Shown: one piece after another, positions 27,783 to 35,552 of the stretch
Position numbering within the stretch: the first letter of the stretch is position 1
How the letters are laid out: every line of letters starts with the position of its first letter
NCBI GenBank assembly: GCA_024277815.1
Contig: JAJRUM010000020.1
Coordinates: 1-64,000 of the forward strand
Source: Gammaproteobacteria bacterium
GTDB taxonomy: Bacteria > Pseudomonadota > Gammaproteobacteria > Xanthomonadales > SZUA-36
Direction of reading: 5' to 3'
DNA length: 64,000 bases
Notes under the pieces: model-generated
Database searches by the model: none
What the model saw: only the letters and a program-made list of their open reading frames with translations
What the model was told of the DNA's origin: nothing
Translations under genes and position numbers: made by a program

Positions 27783-27853
27783 AACCGGTACTGATATTTT
27801 AGTCCAGCACAGATCTCATCAGTGACATGTTTTTGAATTTGCAAGACACACAA

Positions 27854-27871
27854 CCCGGCAGTTGTGCCGGG
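27854..27871 (-). terminator. hairpin after the last beta-helix gene
   Basis: CCCGGCA and TGCCGGG flank a four-base loop, 28 bp past the minus-strand stop at 27899. A similar hairpin follows the gene at 30717. The T-run after it is weak, so termination is inferred from position and conservation. Confidence 0.5.
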
Positions 27872-27898
27872 CGTGTTGATCGTCGTGGTTGCTGCCAG

Positions 27899-28819
27899 TT
27901 AGCTATTTGTACCCACCGCTGTGCCACTGGTAAACGGCGTAGTGACATTGCTAGTGAGGTTGTCCATGTATTTCCCGGTACTGCCACTAATGAAGTAAAT
28001 CCCGTAATCTGCGCTGATGATACGATTGCTGGCGACCAGCACATTATTGGAGACTACGATATATATCCCGAAGACGAAAGCCGTGGAGCCGTTACCAGCA
28101 ATGCGGTTGTCTTCCACAACCACGTCATTGGAAGTAATGAATATCCCATAGGCGGTGCTAATATCGGCCTTGGTGTCAGAAATTCGGTTTCCCTCCACCA
28201 CCGCACCAACGGCATTACGAATATATAGCCCATATGCCTTATTGCTACCTGTCACCACAGTAGCGTTTACGTCATTGTTGAGGATTCGTGATCCGGGACC
28301 ATAAAGTATGATGCCATAGGCATCGATGACCAATGTTGAACCACCGGTATCCACTACCTGGTTGCGACGCACAATACTACCTCGCCCCTGTACTGAAAGA
28401 CCTACATAGGTATTTTTGTCAGTACGAATATCTTCAATCAGATGACCCTGTGAGGTCGTATAGGGGCTGACATCATCTAGCCTGACTCCTACCATAAACC
28501 CCCGGATGGTGCCATTGCGGATGGTGATATTCTTCCGCCGGTAGGCGTAGATACCATGACTCTGTGTCCCGGCCCCGGCAGCCAGGCCGCCGAGTTTCCA
28601 GCCATTCATGTCAATGGTGACATTATTGGTCTGGATCTCTATGGCATTACCAGTGGTCATGGCTGTCGCCAAGTCGCCGGTAAAGCAATAATTGCCCTGT
28701 ACAGTGATGACGTAGGGCAAGGTCGTGATGGGAGTGCAGTTGATGGTTTCTGGCCAGGCAGCGGGAGCGACCAGCAGCAGGGTAATCAGGTTCAGGGTTT
28801 TAATGAATTTATTTGTCAT
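27899..28819 (-). CDS. secreted right-handed parallel beta-helix protein
   Basis: 306 aa. A signal peptide (MTNKFIKTLNLITLLLVAP, cleavage near AWPE) precedes a conserved block INCTPITTLPYVITVQG..YCFTGDL, then NAIEIQTNNVTIDMNGWKL, the start of a parallel beta-helix of the NosD/pectate-lyase-like superfamily. Repeated N-x-I-x-x-N-x-I rungs follow (VEGNRIS, VEDNRIAG, VASNRIIS). It ends TGKYMDNLTSNVTTPF...GTNS. The frame opens at 28855, but the ATG at 28819 has AGGAGAAACCC just upstream and starts the signal peptide. No catalytic residues can be assigned; surface structure, adhesin or glycan-modifying roles are all possible. Confidence 0.85.
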   Translation of the reverse strand: MTNKFIKTLNLITLLLVAPAAWPETINCTPITTLPYVITVQGNYCFTGDLATAMTTGNAIEIQTNNVTIDMNGWKLGGLAAGAGTQSHGIYAYRRKNITIRNGTIRGFMVGVRLDDVSPYTTSQGHLIEDIRTDKNTYVGLSVQGRGSIVRRNQVVDTGGSTLVIDAYGIILYGPGSRILNNDVNATVVTGSNKAYGLYIRNAVGAVVEGNRISDTKADISTAYGIFITSNDVVVEDNRIAGNGSTAFVFGIYIVVSNNVLVASNRIISADYGIYFISGSTGKYMDNLTSNVTTPFTSGTAVGTNS

Positions 28820-29034
28820 GGGTTTCTCCTGTTTTATTACACAAAAACACCACACAGACCAACGGTCCGTGAGGCAGGTGAAGTGGAAATAGATTAAACG
28901 CGGTTAAAGCTACAGGTAGAGAAGTTACCCGCAATAGACGTGGAATAAAGCAAAGCATTGCCAGGAACATTTCGCTCTTTGGCAATCTCCCTCATTCAGT
29001 CACAACAGGATACACCTGGCCACAAACCAGTGCA

Positions 29035-29048
29035 TTGACCTATATCAA
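29035..29048 (-). promoter_or_regulatory. FNR/ANR-like box upstream of the beta-helix gene at 28819
   Basis: TTGACCTATATCAA differs at one position from the FNR/ANR consensus TTGAT-N4-ATCAA. It lies 215 bp from the ATG at 28819, at the same relative place as the perfect box before the 30422 gene. Conservation of position between two diverged leaders supports function; the regulator is not in the window. Confidence 0.55.
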
Positions 29049-29066
29049 TGAATTTGAAGGATATAA

Positions 29067-29089
29067 ACCCCAGCAGATATGCCGGGGTG
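29067..29089 (-). terminator. relic hairpin of the damaged beta-helix copy
   Basis: ACCCC-A-GCA and TGC-C-GGGGT can pair with one mismatch. This is the same hairpin that follows the stop of the 30717 copy, but here it is translated by the read-through frame of the truncated copy. Confidence 0.5.
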
Positions 29090-29576
29090 TTGATGATCAG
29101 TGCATTGTGTGAGCTGATGACATATATCCCAGTCGTGCTACCGCCAGCTGAACTGACGACATCAATCCGGTTACCCTCTATTATCGCACCTGCGGCATTT
29201 TGAAGACTTATTCCAAAAGTATTTCCCGTGCCCGTTACCGCGGCGCTATTGATGTCATTGTTGATCAGCCGCGCCCCGGATCCGGAGATTGCCATACCAA
29301 AGACATTGCTGGACACAGTCGAGCTACCGGTATCCACCACCTGGTTGCGGCGCTCGGTATTACCGCGACCTTCAACCTGCATCCCCGGGAGGGTGTTTTT
29401 ATCGGCACGGATATCCTCAATCAGATGGCCCTGGGAAGTTGTAAATGGAGTCACATCATCCAAAAAAATGGTCAATAGTGCAACTTGCCCACACATACCT
29501 GAGTGCGGGTAGTACTGACCACCCCGGGCTGAGCCGCTATCGACCCGGACCGGGATGGAACAGGCACCAATAAAAG

Positions 29577-30422
29577 TTAATTGTTGGTGCCCACTGCGGT
29601 GCCACCAAAAAACGGCGTGGTGACACTACTGGTGAGGTTATCCATATACTTTCCGGTGCTGCCAAAGAGGTAGGCAATCCCATAGTCTGCAACGGTTATA
29701 CGGTTGCCTGCGACCAATATATCGTTACCGGTGACGCGCAATCCATAACCTTCATTGGAGTTACTGCTTGTATTGTCAATTCGATTGCCTTCTACTACAG
29801 CACCACTGCTGGTAAGTTCCGCTCCATGGGCATAGCCAGAAACAGGATCCGTTGCTACCGTGTTGCTGATATCATTGTTGAGCAATCGCGCCCCAGGCCC
29901 AACCATGTTAATACCAGTAGTCCAATAAGGTGTAACCGTCGAGCCCCCGGTATCCACCACTTGATTGCGACGCACAGTATTACCGCGGCCATGAACAACA
30001 ATACCCCGGTTAGTGTTCTTGTCCGCACGAATGTCTTCAATCAGGTGGCCCTGGGAGGTGGTATGGGGTGCGGTATCTTCCAGACGGATTCCCGAATAAA
30101 ACCCACGGATCGTACCGTTGCGGATGGTGATGTTCTTACGCTTGAAGGCATATATGCCAATGGAAAGTGTCCCGGGACCAGCAGCCAGTCCGCCAAGTTT
30201 CCAGCCATTCAGGTCAATAACGACATTGTTTGTAGTGATTTCAATGGCCCTTCTGTTGGTGTCCGCAGTCGCCAGGTTACCTGTCAGGCAGTAGATACCC
30301 TGAACAGTGATGACATAAGGTAGGATGGTAATGGGTGTGCAGTTGGTGGTTTCTGCCCAGGCAGCAGGGGCCGTCAGTAGCAGGATGGTCAGATTCAGGG
30401 TTTTGATGAATTTGTTCGTCAT
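29577..30422 (-). CDS. secreted right-handed parallel beta-helix protein
   Basis: 281 aa paralogue of the genes at 27899 and 30717. Signal peptide MTNKFIKTLNLTILLLTAP with cleavage near AWAE, core block INLNGWKL-type (VVIDLNGWKLGGLAAGPG), beta-helix rungs VEGNRIDNT and VAGNRITVA, and the shared ending STGKYMDNLTSSVTTPF. It is about 25 residues shorter than its two intact relatives, which equals one beta-helix rung. AAGGAGAAATATC precedes the ATG. Exported to periplasm or surface; activity unknown. Confidence 0.85.
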   Translation of the reverse strand: MTNKFIKTLNLTILLLTAPAAWAETTNCTPITILPYVITVQGIYCLTGNLATADTNRRAIEITTNNVVIDLNGWKLGGLAAGPGTLSIGIYAFKRKNITIRNGTIRGFYSGIRLEDTAPHTTSQGHLIEDIRADKNTNRGIVVHGRGNTVRRNQVVDTGGSTVTPYWTTGINMVGPGARLLNNDISNTVATDPVSGYAHGAELTSSGAVVEGNRIDNTSSNSNEGYGLRVTGNDILVAGNRITVADYGIAYLFGSTGKYMDNLTSSVTTPFFGGTAVGTNN

Positions 30423-30638
30423 GATATTTCTCCTTGTTTGTACACAGAACGACTAACGCCGACCAACGATCCGCGATGCAGGTTAAATGAAAATGAATTG
30501 AACGCAGTTGAATCTGCAGGAAATGAATTTACCCGCAAAAAGGGGGCTATACAGAAGTGCTTTGCCAGGAACATTTTGCCCTTTGGCAATCTCCCTCATT
30601 CGGTCATACAAAAATACACCCGCCTGATGGCAGGTGCA

Positions 30639-30652
30639 TTGATCTATATCAA
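30639..30652 (-). promoter_or_regulatory. perfect FNR/ANR-like box upstream of the beta-helix gene at 30422
   Basis: TTGATCTATATCAA is an exact match to TTGAT-N4-ATCAA, the binding site of FNR/ANR oxygen-sensing regulators. It sits 217 bp upstream of the ATG at 30422, just past the hairpin of the preceding gene, so it would head a promoter with a long 5' leader. The first copy (31640) shows no such box in its visible leader. Confidence 0.6.
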
Positions 30653-30669
30653 TGACTTTCAAAGAGATA

Positions 30670-30693
30670 CACCCCGGCAGGTATGCCGGGGTG
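30670..30693 (-). terminator. hairpin after the beta-helix gene at 30717
   Basis: CACCCCGGCA and TGCCGGGGTG form a perfect 10-bp stem with a GGTA loop, 24 bp after the minus-strand stop. A short T-rich stretch (TATCTCTTT) follows on the minus strand. Related hairpins occur at the two neighbouring copies. Confidence 0.7.
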
Positions 30694-30716
30694 TTGATTG
30701 TCGCGGCTATTGGCAG

Positions 30717-31640
30717 CTAGTTATTGGTACCTACCGCGGTGCCCCCACTAAACGGCGTGGTCACATTGCCGGTGAGATTGCCCATGAATTTACCGGTGCT
30801 GCTGAAAGCATACTTAATCCCGGTGTCTGCACTGAGGATGTGGCTGCTGGAAACCATTACGTTGAAGGAACTGGATATGTAAACACCATCGGTGGCACCT
30901 GAAGAACTGACACCATTGATGCGGTTTTCCTCAACTATGACATCGGTGCTGGAGCCAATACCTATTCCCCAGGCTGCTCCACTGGCGGCACTGACATTAT
31001 CAATTCGATTGTGTTCCAGGACAGCACCGTTGGCGGAAAATGCCCATACTCCCCGGCTGGTGCCAGTGCCTGAAGCCGTTGTTGAGCTGATATCGTTATT
31101 CAGAAGGCGCGCTCCAGAGCCCAGCAGTATGACACCGTAGCTGTCACCGATACGCGTCGAACCACCCGTCGCCACTATCTGGTTGCGGCGCACAGTATTG
31201 CCACGACCTATTATTCGAAACCCAACCCAGAGATTCTTGTCTGCGCGGATATCTTCAATCAGGTGACCTTGGGAGGTGGTAAAAGGCGAGGCATCCTTAA
31301 GGTCAACTCCCATATAAAAACCCCGAATGACGCCATTTCGGATGGTGATATTCTTGCGCTGATCAGCAAAAATACCGATGGTTTGAGTTCCTGGCCCCGC
31401 AGCCAGCCCACCAAGCTTCCAGCCATTCATATCTATGGTGACATTATTGGTCTTTATTTCAATGGCGTTACCAAAGCCCATGGTTGTCGCCAGGTTGCCG
31501 GTAAAGCAGTAAACACCCTGTACTGTGATCACATAGGGCAGCGTAGTGATAGGAGTGCAGTTTATAGTTTCAGCCCAGGCAGCAGGGGCCATAAGCAGCA
31601 GGGCAGCGAGGTGCAGAGGTTTGACTAGTTTTTTTATCAT
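30717..31640 (-). CDS. secreted right-handed parallel beta-helix protein
   Basis: 307 aa. Signal peptide MIKKLVKPLHLAALLLMAP, cleavage near AWAE, then INCTPITTLPYVITVQG, VTIDMNGWKLGGLAAGPG and repeated rungs (LEHNRIDNV, VEENRINGV). It ends SSTGKFMGNLTGNVTTPF. The frame extends upstream to 31781, but the ATG at 31640 has AAGGAGAAACATC before it and starts the signal peptide. It is the first gene of the array and its leader (31641-31800) is a diverged form of the others. Confidence 0.85.
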   Translation of the reverse strand: MIKKLVKPLHLAALLLMAPAAWAETINCTPITTLPYVITVQGVYCFTGNLATTMGFGNAIEIKTNNVTIDMNGWKLGGLAAGPGTQTIGIFADQRKNITIRNGVIRGFYMGVDLKDASPFTTSQGHLIEDIRADKNLWVGFRIIGRGNTVRRNQIVATGGSTRIGDSYGVILLGSGARLLNNDISSTTASGTGTSRGVWAFSANGAVLEHNRIDNVSAASGAAWGIGIGSSTDVIVEENRINGVSSSGATDGVYISSSFNVMVSSSHILSADTGIKYAFSSTGKFMGNLTGNVTTPFSGGTAVGTNN

Positions 31641-31923
31641 GATGTTTCTCCTTGAGTTATGCACACGGCAAGCATCGTTAAACAATGATTTACGAGGTCG
31701 GCGGGATGGATAGAGATTGAATGTGGTTAAAGCTGCACGTAACGAGGTTACCCGGAAAACGGAGGGGACAAAGAAAAGCATTGTCAGTAATTTTGCTCTG
31801 CAGCAACGCCTTACATTAAATTGGGATAAAGGTACGCCTAGTCGTAAACAAGCACAAGCAGGGATAGCTATAATTATTCAATGCACCATAAGACCACCAG
31901 CCAGCTACATTGCTGAAACAGGA

Positions 31924-32985
31924 CTAATGGTGCCCGATCCTTTCCAGTTTGTAACTGCCATCCACTACCCGCTGCCACCACGCCTTGTTTTCCAGATACC
32001 AGAGCACCGTTTTGCGGATACCGGATGTGAAATCCTCATCTGGCGTCCAGCTTAACTCTGCATTAATTTTACTGGCATCTATAGCGTAACGCTCGTCATG
32101 ACCCGGGCGGTCAGTGACGAAAGTGATCAGGTCTGAAAACCTTTCGACACCCACAGGCTTAGCCGCAACGGCCTCATCCATAATTGCACAGATGGTGTTG
32201 ACGACATCAATATTCCTTTTTTCATTCAAGCCACCAATATTGTAGGTTTCACCCGCCTGCCCTGTCGTCAGCACGCGGTACAAAGCACGGGCGTGGTCAT
32301 CCACATATAGCCAGTCGCGTATCTGGCTACCGTCTCCATAAATCGGCAGGGGCTTACCTTCCAGCGCATTCAGAATCATATGCGGGATCAGTTTTTCCGG
32401 AAATTGATAAGGGCCGTAGTTGTTGGAGCAGTTGGTAATCAGAACGGGGAATTTGAAGGTGCGGTACCAGGCTCTGACCAGGTGATCCGAACCTGCCTTG
32501 GTGGCGGCATACGGTGAACTGGGATCATAGGCCGTGTCTTCCCGGAACAGATCATCACAACCCGCCAGGTCGCCATAAACCTCGTCGGTGGAAACATGCA
32601 AAAAACGGAAATCTGCGCGGCCGGTTTCATTCAGCCCTGACCAGTGTGCCCTGCTCGCTTCCAGCATCGTGTAAGTACCGACAAGGTTGGTCTGAATGAA
32701 ATCACCGGGCCCGTCAATCGACCGGTCAACATGGCTTTCAGCGGCAAGGTGTATCACTGCATCGGGCTGGCAGGCAGAGAAAATATTTTCCACAGCCTGC
32801 CGATCGCAAATGTCTGCCTGCTCGAAATGGTAACGGGATGAAGCGGCCACTGAATCAAGTGAATCAAGATTGCCGGCATACGTCAGCTTATCAAGGTTAG
32901 TGACTTCGCATTGGGTGTCATTGAGCAAATGACGAATGACAGCCGAGCCGATGAATCCGGCACCGCCGGTAACGAGTATTTTCAT
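31924..32985 (-). CDS. rfbB: dTDP-glucose 4,6-dehydratase
   Basis: Makes dTDP-4-keto-6-deoxyglucose, the branch point to rhamnose and other deoxysugars. [17 protein letters not shown] at the N terminus, the catalytic STDEVYGDL and [12 protein letters not shown] segments, and [13 protein letters not shown] are diagnostic. The ATG at 32985 begins MKILVTGG and gives 353 aa, the usual length; the 27 codons upstream are not conserved-looking. The partners rmlA, rmlC and rmlD are absent here, so they must lie elsewhere or the product feeds another sugar. Divergent from galE. Confidence 0.94.
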   Translation of the reverse strand: MKILVTGGAGFIGSAVIRHLLNDTQCEVTNLDKLTYAGNLDSLDSVAASSRYHFEQADICDRQAVENIFSACQPDAVIHLAAESHVDRSIDGPGDFIQTNLVGTYTMLEASRAHWSGLNETGRADFRFLHVSTDEVYGDLAGCDDLFREDTAYDPSSPYAATKAGSDHLVRAWYRTFKFPVLITNCSNNYGPYQFPEKLIPHMILNALEGKPLPIYGDGSQIRDWLYVDDHARALYRVLTTGQAGETYNIGGLNEKRNIDVVNTICAIMDEAVAAKPVGVERFSDLITFVTDRPGHDERYAIDASKINAELSWTPDEDFTSGIRKTVLWYLENKAWWQRVVDGSYKLERIGHH

Positions 32986-33080
32986 CGGCTGATTATACCG
33001 CACAAGCCCACCCGGGGAACCCACTGACGCCAGCCCTCCTGCGCTATAATGAGCCGTCCCAAGCAACCCCGAAAAATCAA

Positions 33081-34088
33081 ATGAACATTCTGGTTACCGG
33101 CGGCACAGGTTTTATTGGCTCGCACACCTGTGTTGAATTACTCAATGCCGGTCACGATGTCATGGTGCTGGATAACCTGTGCAACAGCGATGCGGCGGTC
33201 ATTGGCCGTATCGAGCAGATCTGTGGCCGTAAACCCCGATTTGTCGAGGGGGATATTCGCGATGCGGCCTTGCTCCAAGACCTATTCGCCGAATACCCGG
33301 TGAGTGCCGTTATGCACTTTGCCGGCATCAAAGCCGTCGGAGAGTCTGTCGAAAAGCCTAAAAAGTATTACCAGAACAACGTAGAGGGCACCTCGGTATT
33401 GCTTGCCGCGATGGTACAGGCGGACATCAGAACCATCGTGTTTTCGTCATCAGCAACGGTCTACGGTGAGCCCGCCAGCGTTCCCATCACCGAAGACTTC
33501 CCCCGTTCTGCAACCAATCCCTATGGTGATACGAAATTAAAGATAGAGGACATGCTGGCCGAACTGCAAAGAACCACGCCAGGCTGGCGCATCGCCAGGC
33601 TGCGTTACTTTAACCCGGTCGGCGCACATAAAAGCGGGCTGATCGGCGAGTCCCCTGCGGGTGTACCGGATAACCTGATGCCATTCATTACCCAGGCTGC
33701 CGCCGGACTGCGGGATGAACTGCGGGTATTTGGCAGTGATTATGAAACACCCGATGGCACGGGAGTGCGGGATTACATCCATGTCGTTGACCTGGCAAAC
33801 GGCCACATTGCAGCACTGAACTATCTGCGCCGGAACCCACAAATGCTGACCGTGAACCTGGGTACAGGAAAAGGCGTATCCGTACTGGAAATGATTAAGA
33901 CCTTCGAAACCGTCAACCACTGCAAGGTCCCCTACCGCATCACCAACCGCCGGCCTGGCGATATCGCCAAATGCTGGGCTGACACCCGCCTGGCCAACCG
34001 GCTTCTGGCCTGGAAAGCTGACAGAAGCCTCGCGGACATGTGCCGTGATGCCTGGCGCTGGCAACAAGCTCAGACGCCACCACCGTAG
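33081..34088 (+). CDS. galE: UDP-glucose 4-epimerase
   Basis: Interconverts UDP-glucose and UDP-galactose with bound NAD+. [20 protein letters not shown], the catalytic [10 protein letters not shown] and [11 protein letters not shown] (Y-x-x-x-K), and [14 protein letters not shown] are all typical; 335 aa is the normal length. It supplies UDP-galactose to the glycan locus or general metabolism. The 95-bp interval to rfbB should hold both promoters. Confidence 0.95.
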   Translation: MNILVTGGTGFIGSHTCVELLNAGHDVMVLDNLCNSDAAVIGRIEQICGRKPRFVEGDIRDAALLQDLFAEYPVSAVMHFAGIKAVGESVEKPKKYYQNNVEGTSVLLAAMVQADIRTIVFSSSATVYGEPASVPITEDFPRSATNPYGDTKLKIEDMLAELQRTTPGWRIARLRYFNPVGAHKSGLIGESPAGVPDNLMPFITQAAAGLRDELRVFGSDYETPDGTGVRDYIHVVDLANGHIAALNYLRRNPQMLTVNLGTGKGVSVLEMIKTFETVNHCKVPYRITNRRPGDIAKCWADTRLANRLLAWKADRSLADMCRDAWRWQQAQTPPP

Positions 34089-34217
34089 CTGGTTCTGCGT
34101 AAATACGCACGAGCACCTGGCGAACATTTACAGGAGTGCATATCCGCTTTGACTGAGTCATGCCGAAGCACGTGGCCTGACGGTTTTCATCCGCATTCTT
34201 TTCACACCCAAATACGT

Positions 34218-34240
34218 TTAAAAAAAACGCCTTTTCAGGC
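34218..34240 (-). terminator. rho-independent-type terminator reading leftward in an intergenic region
   Basis: On the minus strand GCCT-GAAA-AGGC forms a tight hairpin followed by G and eight T. There is no minus-strand gene to its right before 41190, so it would end an unannotated leftward transcript. The rest of the 239-bp interval 34089-34327 shows no reading frame I can support. Confidence 0.55.
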
Positions 34241-34297
34241 ATACAAACCGACATTTATTTGCGGTCTGTGATAAATTTCCCAATCCACTTCAATACC

Positions 34298-34311
34298 TGA
34301 CCGTACGGTCA
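34298..34311. promoter_or_regulatory. 14-bp perfect palindrome, probable TetR-type operator
   Basis: TGACCGTACGGTCA is a perfect inverted repeat ending 16 bp before the GTG of the first acyl-CoA dehydrogenase gene. TetR-family regulators of acyl-CoA catabolism often bind such sites over the promoter or leader. The regulator gene is not in this window, so the assignment is inferred from symmetry and position. Confidence 0.55.
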
Positions 34312-34327
34312 CTCAGGGGGTAAATCA

Positions 34328-35512
34328 GTGAGTGAAAACTTGAACACTTTCCGAACTCAGGTTCGCGACTGGCTGGAGGAAAACTGCCCCCAGGAAATGC
34401 GCAGTCCTCTGCGCTCGGAAAAGGATGCCTGCTGGGGTGGACGAAACTTCAAATTCCAGAGTGAAGCGCAACAAGTGTGGTTGCAACGCATGGGTGAGAA
34501 AGGCTGGACTGCCCCCGATTGGCCACAGGAATATGGCGGCGGTGGACTGGATCGTGAGCAACTTAAGATTCTCCAGCAGGAAATGGCCCGCATCAATGCC
34601 CGCGGCGCACTCTACAGTTTCGGTATTTCAATGCTGGGGCCGGCGCTGCTGAAATATGGCAGCGAAGAGCAGAAACAGCGCTTTCTGCCCCCCATCATCC
34701 GCGGTGAGATACGTTGGTGTCAGGGGTACAGCGAACCAAACGCTGGTTCCGACCTTGCCAACCTGCAAGCACCTGCGGTCGATAAGGGTGACCACTATGT
34801 ACTCAACGGCTCCAAAATCTGGACATCCTATGGGGATTCAGGTGACTGGATGTTCTGCCTGGTCAGAACAGATTCCGACGCCCCCAAACACCAGGGAATC
34901 AGCTTCATGCTGTTCGATATGCAAACGCCTGGTATCGAGGTCAAGCCCATTCAGCTTATCAGCGGACGCTCACCCTTTTGTGAGGTGTTCTTTGCTGATG
35001 TGAAGATACCGAAAGATCAGCAGGTTGGAGAGCTCAACAAGGGCTGGAGCATCGCCAAGTATTTGTTAACCCACGAACGTGAAATGATTTCCTGGACCGG
35101 GCTCTCGCAGTCGGGTACCCGCTCAGTTGGTGAGACCGCAGCAGATACCATCGGCACCCGCAATGGCACGCTTGATGACTCAATTCTGCGCGCTGATATT
35201 GCCCGCTTTGAGCTGGACGAAATGGCTTTCGCCCTGACCATCGAACGGGCCCGGGATGAGGTCAAAGCCGGCGTCAGCCTCGGCGCCGTCTCATCGTGGT
35301 TCAAATTCTTCGGCACAGAGTTGAACAAGCAACGCTATAACCTGTTGATGGATATCAGTGGCAGCGATGGTCTGGCCTGGACCGGCGAAGACAGCAACGA
35401 TGGCAAACTGGCACGTGACTGGCTGCGCACCAAGGGCAATTCGATCGAAGGCGGCACATCGGAGATTCAACTGAATATCGTCGCCAAGCATATTCTGGGA
35501 TTGCCCGGCTGA
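34328..35512 (+). CDS. acyl-CoA dehydrogenase
   Basis: 394 aa flavoenzyme introducing the 2,3-double bond into an acyl-CoA. N-terminal helical domain; FAD/substrate strip WCQGYSEPNAGSDLANL; C-terminal TKGNSIEGGTSEIQLNIVA. In this subgroup the MCAD catalytic position reads G-G-T rather than E-G-T, as in the large subunit of heteromeric bacterial ACADs such as those for steroid side chains. The next gene may be its partner. GTG start with CAGGGGG upstream; first gene of the operon and just downstream of the palindrome. Confidence 0.92.
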   Translation: MSENLNTFRTQVRDWLEENCPQEMRSPLRSEKDACWGGRNFKFQSEAQQVWLQRMGEKGWTAPDWPQEYGGGGLDREQLKILQQEMARINARGALYSFGISMLGPALLKYGSEEQKQRFLPPIIRGEIRWCQGYSEPNAGSDLANLQAPAVDKGDHYVLNGSKIWTSYGDSGDWMFCLVRTDSDAPKHQGISFMLFDMQTPGIEVKPIQLISGRSPFCEVFFADVKIPKDQQVGELNKGWSIAKYLLTHEREMISWTGLSQSGTRSVGETAADTIGTRNGTLDDSILRADIARFELDEMAFALTIERARDEVKAGVSLGAVSSWFKFFGTELNKQRYNLLMDISGSDGLAWTGEDSNDGKLARDWLRTKGNSIEGGTSEIQLNIVAKHILGLPG

Positions 35513-35552
35513 CAGCGAAAGCATCAGGCACCAATAAATCAGGAAACAGATC

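Larger units (their letters stand above)
28996..29496 (-). pseudogene. beta-helix paralogue truncated at both ends
   Basis: A 166-codon frame matches the middle of the neighbouring beta-helix proteins (LDDVTPFTTSQGHLIEDIRA, RRNQVVDTGSSTV, AIIEGNRIDVV). It lacks the signal peptide and about 110 N-terminal residues; the upstream DNA (29480-29576) is unrelated to the paralogues. At the other end, SSHNALI runs straight into the sequence that in the 30717 copy lies after the stop codon (ATCAACACCCCGGCATA hairpin arm), so the last about 45 codons and stop are deleted and translation continues through the old terminator. Without a signal peptide it is most likely non-functional. Confidence 0.82.
27899..31640 (-). 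repeat. tandem gene array of beta-helix paralogues with shared leaders
   Basis: Four copies of one gene lie head to tail on the minus strand (31640-30717, 30422-29577, 29496-28996 damaged, 28819-27899). They share signal peptide, core block, terminal motif and, outside the coding parts, a leader containing related strings such as AAAGCATTGCCAGGAACAT and GGCAATCTCCCTCATTC (plus-strand sense). The array therefore arose by duplication of gene plus promoter. Confidence 0.88.

Noticed and set aside
28900-28980. Sigma-54 promoter in the beta-helix leader (TGGCAATGCTTTGC on the minus strand)
   Set aside because: The GG to GC spacing is one base too short and the motif is not kept in the sister leader.
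29200-29512. Plus-strand reading frames across the damaged beta-helix copy
   Set aside because: They mirror the minus-strand gene family and similar mirror frames occur opposite every copy.
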